Shown here piece after piece: positions 59,001-64,000 of a stretch of 64,000 nt of DNA. Position 1 is the first letter of the stretch. Each line of letters starts with the position of its first letter. The notes under the pieces were generated by a model, which saw only the letters and a list, made by a program, of their open reading frames with translations, made no database searches and was not told where the DNA came from. Source of the stretch: Nageia nagi (Eukaryota > Pinophyta); NCBI GenBank assembly GCA_050084985.1, contig JBITNC010000001.1, forward strand, positions 126,294,001 to 126,358,000, given 5' to 3'. Made by a program: the position numbers and the translations under genes.

Positions 59001-60270
59001 AGCAAAGATGCCTATTATGAGATTTAATTTTACTCTTTTTGTAGCTCAATGATGAAAATTATTTCAACTTGACATCAAGAGTGCATTCTTCAATGGTGAC
59101 TTAGATATGAAATTTTTTATAAATCAACTAGAAGGGTTCATTATGAAAGGTAAAGAGTCCTTTGTGTGTAATCTAAAGAAGTCATTATATGGATTGAAAA
59201 AAGCACTTAGAGCCTAGTATAGAAAGATATCAAGATATTTTATAGATATTGATTTCTTAAAGTACTTTCTAGACTCTAATTTATATATGCTCACTTAAAA
59301 AAGAGATGTATTGATTCTCCTTTATGTGGATGATCTTTTGATAATTAAAAATAATAAAAAAATCATTCAAAAATGCATATCCAAACTTAAATTAATATTT
59401 GAAATAATTGATATTGATCTTTTACACTATTATCTTGGAATATAAGTGTACCAATACAAAGATTATACTTATCTTAGTCAATCTAAGAATATATCAAACA
59501 TCTTATAGAAGTTTGGAATGAAAAAATGTAGATATGCTATGATCTTAGTCTCTCTTGGAATCATTATTTATCTGAGCTCCAACTCTCAATTAGTTAATGC
59601 TACAGCTTATAGGTAATTAATTAGTATTTTTTTATATTTGACTATTTCTAGGCTTGATATTAACTTTATAGTGAATCTGATAGCACTATTAATGCAAAAA
59701 CCATATGTTGAGCACCTTAATGCTATTAAGCAAATCTTAAAGAATGTTGTAAGGACTAAGGATCTTACTTTCAAGTATTTTAAATTACCATCAATTATTA
59801 TCTCTAGATTCTGAAATTCTGACTATGGAGATAAATATGATAGGAAACAACCTCTACATATGTATTTAACATTGGTTGAGATGTTATCTCTTAGGCTTTC
59901 AAGAAGCAATCTACTATTTCTCTTTTTACCATAGAATTTGAATACAATACCATGTTTGTTGCAAGCCAAGAAGCTATTTAACTAAGGTATCTTTTGAATG
60001 AAATTAGGTATGAGCAAATTCACTCATCTTTAACTTCTTAAGATAATTAGTCTATTATTTCTTTGGCTAAGAATCCTATATTCCATCAAAAAATAAAACA
60101 TATGGAAATCTAGGTGCATTTCATCAAGAAGAAAGTTTTTGATGGTATCATACACTCGAAATATTATCTATCCACCTTAAACTTCACTAATTTATTTACC
60201 AAGCCCCTCTCAAAAGCTCAATTATATAAGCTTAGGGATGTTATTAGATTAGTAAAGTTGGCTTAAAGGG
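56090..60270 (+). pseudogene. gag-pol: Ty1/copia gag-pol polyprotein relic (copia-2)
   Basis: Domains in order. Gag (about 56,090-57,150) with HWKGIFDNYL, DEFMVFIILQNLS and an Asn/Lys repeat (about 57,020-57,110). A damaged zinc knuckle CNYYGI.DHKEVDC (about 57,180-57,220; second Cys is Tyr). Protease entry W.D...CTNHLCFENKKF (about 57,345). Integrase (57,780-58,420) with LYERCILGKMHRQKF, LMHLDLMD, FIADFSRMTF and MLRSDN; the catalytic Glu region reads TKKKR. RT (58,790-59,480) with GNKWIYKVK, FQLDIKSAFFNGDL, SLYGLKKALRA and an intact YVDD at about 59,318. Degenerate RNase H (59,580-60,260) ends at LFTKPLSKAQLYKLR. Dozens of stops and frameshifts. The minus ORF at 56,784-57,248 is a shadow of the Asn/Lys repeat. 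Confidence 0.85.
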
Positions 60271-60960
60271 AAAGTGAAGTTTGAATTATTGTGTTGAATT
60301 CATATTTATGATAACAACTTCACTTTTAGGAGGATTTTATGTTGTATAGTATGGATTTTACTATACACCTTCATGGTAAATTCATTCTACATGAGGAACT
60401 TATTGTATAAATTTTTTAAAGCAAAAAGATTGGGCAATTTAGTACTATTTAGTTATCCATGTTTGAGGAACTCTTGTGTATTTTAACACTATTCAATTAT
60501 CTATATATGAAAAACTTGTATGTGCATACTCTATTTTTGTTATAATAATCAACACATGTTTTATATACAGTAAGTGACTGAGTTTTTTGGCCTAGCATCT
60601 TTATGATAACTTATTGTATACCATTGATCAGTTCATGATGGTATTTATATAATTCATTTATCTTAGTTTATATAAATATGTTGTATCTAATTGATCTTAT
60701 TATTTGAACTAATTATAACTTGCAGGTTACTTACTTCAGGTATGCAGGCTTTTGGAGACTCTTCATAACTTTCAATTGGTCGACTACTTCATGTATATTG
60801 AAATTAGTTATGGTTAATGATTATATTTAATAAAGTAGTGAGTCTCAAACTAGATCTTTCTTACTTTATAAATATGTTAAAAGTTCTCATCTTTCTTGTA
60901 TCTATTTGGAGGAGAACTCTCTTACTTTCTCTTTTATTCATTCTATCCCAATATTGCATT
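60271..60960 (+). other. 3' non-coding part of copia-2
   Basis: About 690 bp lie between the RNase H end and the PPT. No envelope-like or other ORF is recognised. Confidence 0.5.
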
Positions 60961-60969
60961 ATAGGGGAG
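60961..60969 (+). other. Polypurine tract of copia-2
   Basis: ATAGGGGAG directly precedes TGTTGG, the usual copia PPT-LTR junction. Confidence 0.8.
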
Positions 60970-61440
60970 TGTTGGTATGTATAACATATTATTGTAAAGG
61001 TTTACATTAATCTTCTTTGTAAATTCACTAATACTTAAGAGTATCATTACATACCTTAAGTATTTAAGTGAATATGATAATGTAACTTTCCCTACACTCC
61101 ATGTCATGAGCATGCCCCTTGGGTAAAAGGGAGTACATTGAGTAAAAGGGTAATCCAAAGAGGGATTTTATCTTATAAATAGAATGCATTTTCTTTGAGA
61201 TTACACACCAATTTGATGAGAAAAGTTATGCTATAGGATAGTGTTTAGGAGATAAGATTAGGAGAATTGTAAGAGTTCATATTTGAGATCAAGAGAGATC
61301 TAGTTAGTGGATGTACTCCTAGTTAGAGGAATCACTTACATCTTATGTTATCTTTGTGAGATTACTTTGTGAGTTTGTTGTTGCAAAAATAACACAGAAA
61401 AAAAAAAACAAGAAAGAAACCACTCTAATCACCTTCAATG
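60970..61440 (+). repeat. 3' LTR of copia-2
   Basis: It begins TGTTGGTATG and has a TTATAAATAG box near 61,171 and the GGATGTACTCC..AGAGGAATCAC block shared with the solo LTR at 24,883. The right end is set near CACCTTCA by comparison with that LTR and is approximate. The minus ORF at 60,943-61,158 is not a gene. Confidence 0.65.
61171..61180 (+). promoter_or_regulatory. TATA-like box in the copia-2 LTR
   Basis: TTATAAATAG occurs at a similar offset in the LTR at 24,883-25,343 (about 25,056), which supports a conserved promoter element. This is inference. Confidence 0.4.
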
Positions 61441-61534
61441 TCTGTATCTTTTCCACATTGCTAGGTTGATTTTATTGATGCTCCTTATTATAGGGGCAAG
61501 CTTTGTGAGCAGTGGAAATAAAGACTCTTCCACA

Positions 61535-61930
61535 TGAAGGCAGAGGTAGAGTATAATTAAAAAGAGATCACACACAAAAATAAAGATTGCAATAAAATAT
61601 AGCTTTTTTTATTGCTCTTTAGATCTACAATGCTTCAAAATGATTTCTTTAGCATTTATCAATTCTATGATCAAGTGCTATCTAATATCAATGTGCTTGG
61701 TTCTTTTGTGAAAGATAACATTTTTGGATAATGCTATGGCTGACTTGTTATCACATAAATATTTCTTTGGTTCATCTTACTTGTACCCAAGGTCTTTCAA
61801 CATTCTCCTTATCCACATTGCTTGACATGTTGCTCCTGTAGCTGCCACATATTCTACTTTAGCTGAAGAAAGAGTAATAATTGATTGTTTCTTTGAAGCC
61901 CATGAGATAACACCTGATCCAAGCTCTCCC
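61535..61930 (-). repeat. Duplicated, shortened RNase H-LTR segment of copia-3
   Basis: Minus strand: SGVISWASKKQ, SSAEVEYVAATGATCQAMW, LCDNKSAIALSKN and RTKHIDIRYH (about 61,930-61,620). It then jumps directly into the last part of an LTR (about 61,610-61,535). It matches 62,750-61,975, but about 400 bp holding the RNase H end, PPT and LTR 5' half are missing. Confidence 0.75.
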
Positions 61931-61949
61931 CCTCTTATCTACTTCATCA

Positions 61950-62335
61950 CATGCCAAAAAAAAGTGAAGGCAAAGGTAGAGTATAATAAAAAATAGAGAT
62001 CATACAAAAGTTAAGAGTAAAATAAAATAGAGCTATTTTATTGTATCATAAATTCATTACATATGAAGCTTCAACTTCTACATGCTATAACGTGTTCATT
62101 TCGTTCATACACATTATTTTCTAAAAACTAATTTTTTTTATTTATAAAATATGTTAGAACACACTCATTAGACTTTTAGACATTTCTAACTATTTAATGC
62201 TTTTAGCTAACAGTGTAAATAAAATATAACAATAAATATATGCCTAAAATATTAAATAACAAAAATAAAAAATTAAATATAATATATATGTTCCCAAAAA
62301 ATTATACAATGGCAATTAGGATTAATTTTTCAACA
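61950..62335 (-). repeat. 3' LTR of copia-3
   Basis: On the minus strand it starts TGTTGAAAAATT after the PPT. It ends near 61,950-61,965 at CTTCACTTTTTTTTGGCA, the point where the duplicated segment begins. The left edge is approximate. Confidence 0.65.
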
Positions 62336-62344
62336 CTCCCCCTT
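62336..62344 (-). other. Polypurine tract of copia-3
   Basis: The minus strand reads AAGGGGGAG directly before TGTTGAAAAA. Confidence 0.9.
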
Positions 62345-64000
62345 AATAACAATTGGTAATACCGCCATCCATGATGCTTAAGCTATCTCTTTAATGTTCA
62401 AATTCCTCTTTCCCAATGGCTTGGTAAAAATATCTATATATTACTTTTTAGATCTATAATGCTCCAAAATGATTTTTCTGGCATTTATCAATTCTATGAT
62501 GAAGTGATATCTAGTATCAATGTGCTTGGTTCTTTTGTGAAAGATAACATTTTTGGATAGTACTATGGCTGACTTGTTAGCATATAAAAATTTTGTTAGT
62601 TTCTCTTGCTTTTATCCAAGTTCTTTCAACATTATCCTTACCCACATTGCTTGACATGTTGCTCCTATAGCTACCACATATTCTACTCTAGCTAAAGAAA
62701 GAGTGACAATTGGTTGTTTCTTCAAAGCCCATGAGATAACACCTAATCCAAGATCAAATACATAGCTAGAGTTACTCTTCCTGTCACCTACACTACTTAC
62801 CCAATCACTATCTATTTATCTCTGAGCTAACTTTAATTGGCTTCTTGCAAGTGTGTTACTTTTGGTGTCTCCATAAACCTTGAAATTAAGCTCACTACAT
62901 ACATTATGTCTGGTCTTGTAGTTGTCAAATACATTAAGCTTCCCACCATACTCTTAGACAAGGTTGAATTTTCATTTTTCTCCAATCTTCCTTTTTCAAT
63001 TTCAAGCCCATGGCTATTGAAGTTGGAGTTGGTTTATTATTTTCCATATTGGATCTCTTTAACATGTCTACATTACTTGATTTGATCAAAACAGTAGGCT
63101 CACCATCGCTTTTCCAAAAGTTATTTCTCATAAAATAAGAATCTATTTTGTTGTACCATGCAGAGGGTGCTTGTTTTAGTCTAGAAAGTGCCTTTTTTTA
63201 ATCTTGTACACCTTATTTTCTTGTCCTAGAACTTTATAACCAAGTGGTTGCTCCACAAACACTTCCTCTTTCAAGATTCTATTAAAATGTTGATTTTAAA
63301 TTTATTTGGTATACATTCCATTTTCTTTGAGTTATTATTGCCAAGAATGTTCTCATTATTTCCATCCTTACAACTAGAGCAAATATCTTATCATAATCTA
63401 TTCCATGATTTTGCTTGTATCCTTGGAAAACTAGCCTTGCCTAATACCTATAAATCTTTCCTTCAACATTGTATTCAATAATATAGATCCACTGATTACA
63501 TCCTTTGTTTATTGAAGATTCACCAATTTCCATGTATCATTCTTTTCTATGGTTTATATTTCTTCATCCATGGCTATAACCCATTTCTATTTCTTAATTG
63601 CATCTTTAAAATAAATTGGATCACCTATAGGCGAATACAAAGCATAAAGCAAATTCTGATCTCCATAATTTTCTTCTTCATCTTGCCAATAAATTTCTCT
63701 TAAACTTCTTATTTATTATCTTCTCATCCTTGCCAATGTGGGGTTTGAAGTCTCAATTGAAGTTGGGCTTCTAGATGTACTTGTTAACTATGTTTGATGC
63801 ATAGTTGGATGAGTAGTTGCTTGAATTATTGAAGAGAAACTTGTGTTTGCTAATGTTTTCACCTGAGGATCACTTTATTTTTCTTAAATGGATTTGAGAG
63901 GAGTCACAACTATAGGAATATTTGATGTTACTATTACTTCTTTATTTTCTTATGGCAAACTTGATATTACATTCATTGTTCTCTCCAAACTTCCATCCCA
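62345..64000 (-). pseudogene. pol: Copia-3 reverse transcriptase and RNase H, running off the right edge
   Basis: Minus strand from the edge: a Thr/Ser/Pro-rich linker, SLREIYWQDEEENYGDQNL, then RT blocks VEGKIYRY-ARLVFQGYKQ, AIITQRKWNVYQINLKS and LKQAPSAWYNKIDSYF. At about 63,085 the frame goes from KSDGEPTV straight to DMLKRSNMEN, so about 60-80 residues including the YVDD active site are missing without a frameshift. After a broken connection region, RNase H is readable with ISWALKKQPIVTLS, ATCQAMW, YDNKSA-type and RTKHID motifs (about 62,760-62,440). The element continues beyond 64,000, and gag, protease and integrase are outside the window. The plus ORFs here are shadows. Confidence 0.85.

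Noticed and set aside
1-64000. Possible host genes, tRNA or rRNA genes, or organelle DNA insertions
   Set aside because: No exon-like run with a known host domain other than the LRR scrap, no tRNA cloverleaf or rRNA block was recognised by eye. All tRNA-like matches are short PBS sites next to LTRs.

Overview
This window looks like heterochromatic, transposon-packed nuclear DNA from a large-genome seed plant. A gymnosperm is my best guess, but the sequence does not prove it. The reasons are: roughly 70% A+T by eye; no intact host gene, rRNA or tRNA gene found; LTR retrotransposons primed from initiator-Met tRNA (variants of TGGTATCAGAGC); Ty1/copia and Ty3/gypsy polyproteins; a plant LINE tail; and two relics of the plant mobile domain (PMD). 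Almost everything coding is broken. In the readable frames most stops sit where a C-to-T or G-to-A change would convert Trp, Gln or Arg codons, as expected for old cytosine-methylated repeats.

Layout from left to right. 1-11,671: a head-to-tail retrotransposon array (internal - LTR - internal - LTR) with a 2.8-kb LTR, a gag relic and no recognisable pol. It abuts the tail of a LINE pseudogene (11,690-13,230) and was probably inserted into it. 13,300-18,335: mostly blank, with a PMD relic (15,762-16,490) fused to an antisense scrap of a leucine-rich-repeat gene (16,494-16,721). 18,336-27,441: one copia element on the minus strand with diagnosable LTRs, PPT, PBS and a near-matching target-site duplication. 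Its integrase core is deleted and a foreign LTR sits in its leader. 27,442-36,280: blank except for a second PMD relic on the minus strand (30,260-32,050) and a degenerate minisatellite.

36,290-55,282 is the most informative part, a three-level nest. A gypsy integrase reading frame stops at 36,765 and resumes in frame at 54,107. Between lies a 17.3-kb insertion flanked by the 5-bp duplication ATACC. That insertion is a minus-strand LTR element that lost everything between mid-gag and the first ~145 bp of an LTR, and was then amplified into about eight head-to-tail LTR-gag units of ~1.17 kb, like a satellite. A 6.9-kb gypsy element (46,440-53,359) then jumped into unit 8, leaving a perfect TGATC duplication. 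This gypsy is the best preserved element here, with gag, RT, RNase H and integrase all recognisable.

55,283-64,000: a decayed plus-strand copia element (about 56,090-61,440) followed by a minus-strand copia element running off the right edge (61,535-64,000), which has a duplicated RNase H-LTR segment and an in-frame loss of the RT active-site region. The genes do not form a pathway. They record successive insertion, LTR recombination, tandem amplification and mutational decay. I found no convincing new host gene or defence system. The satellite-like LTR-gag array, the GW-rich LINE tail and the two PMD relics are the observations most worth following.
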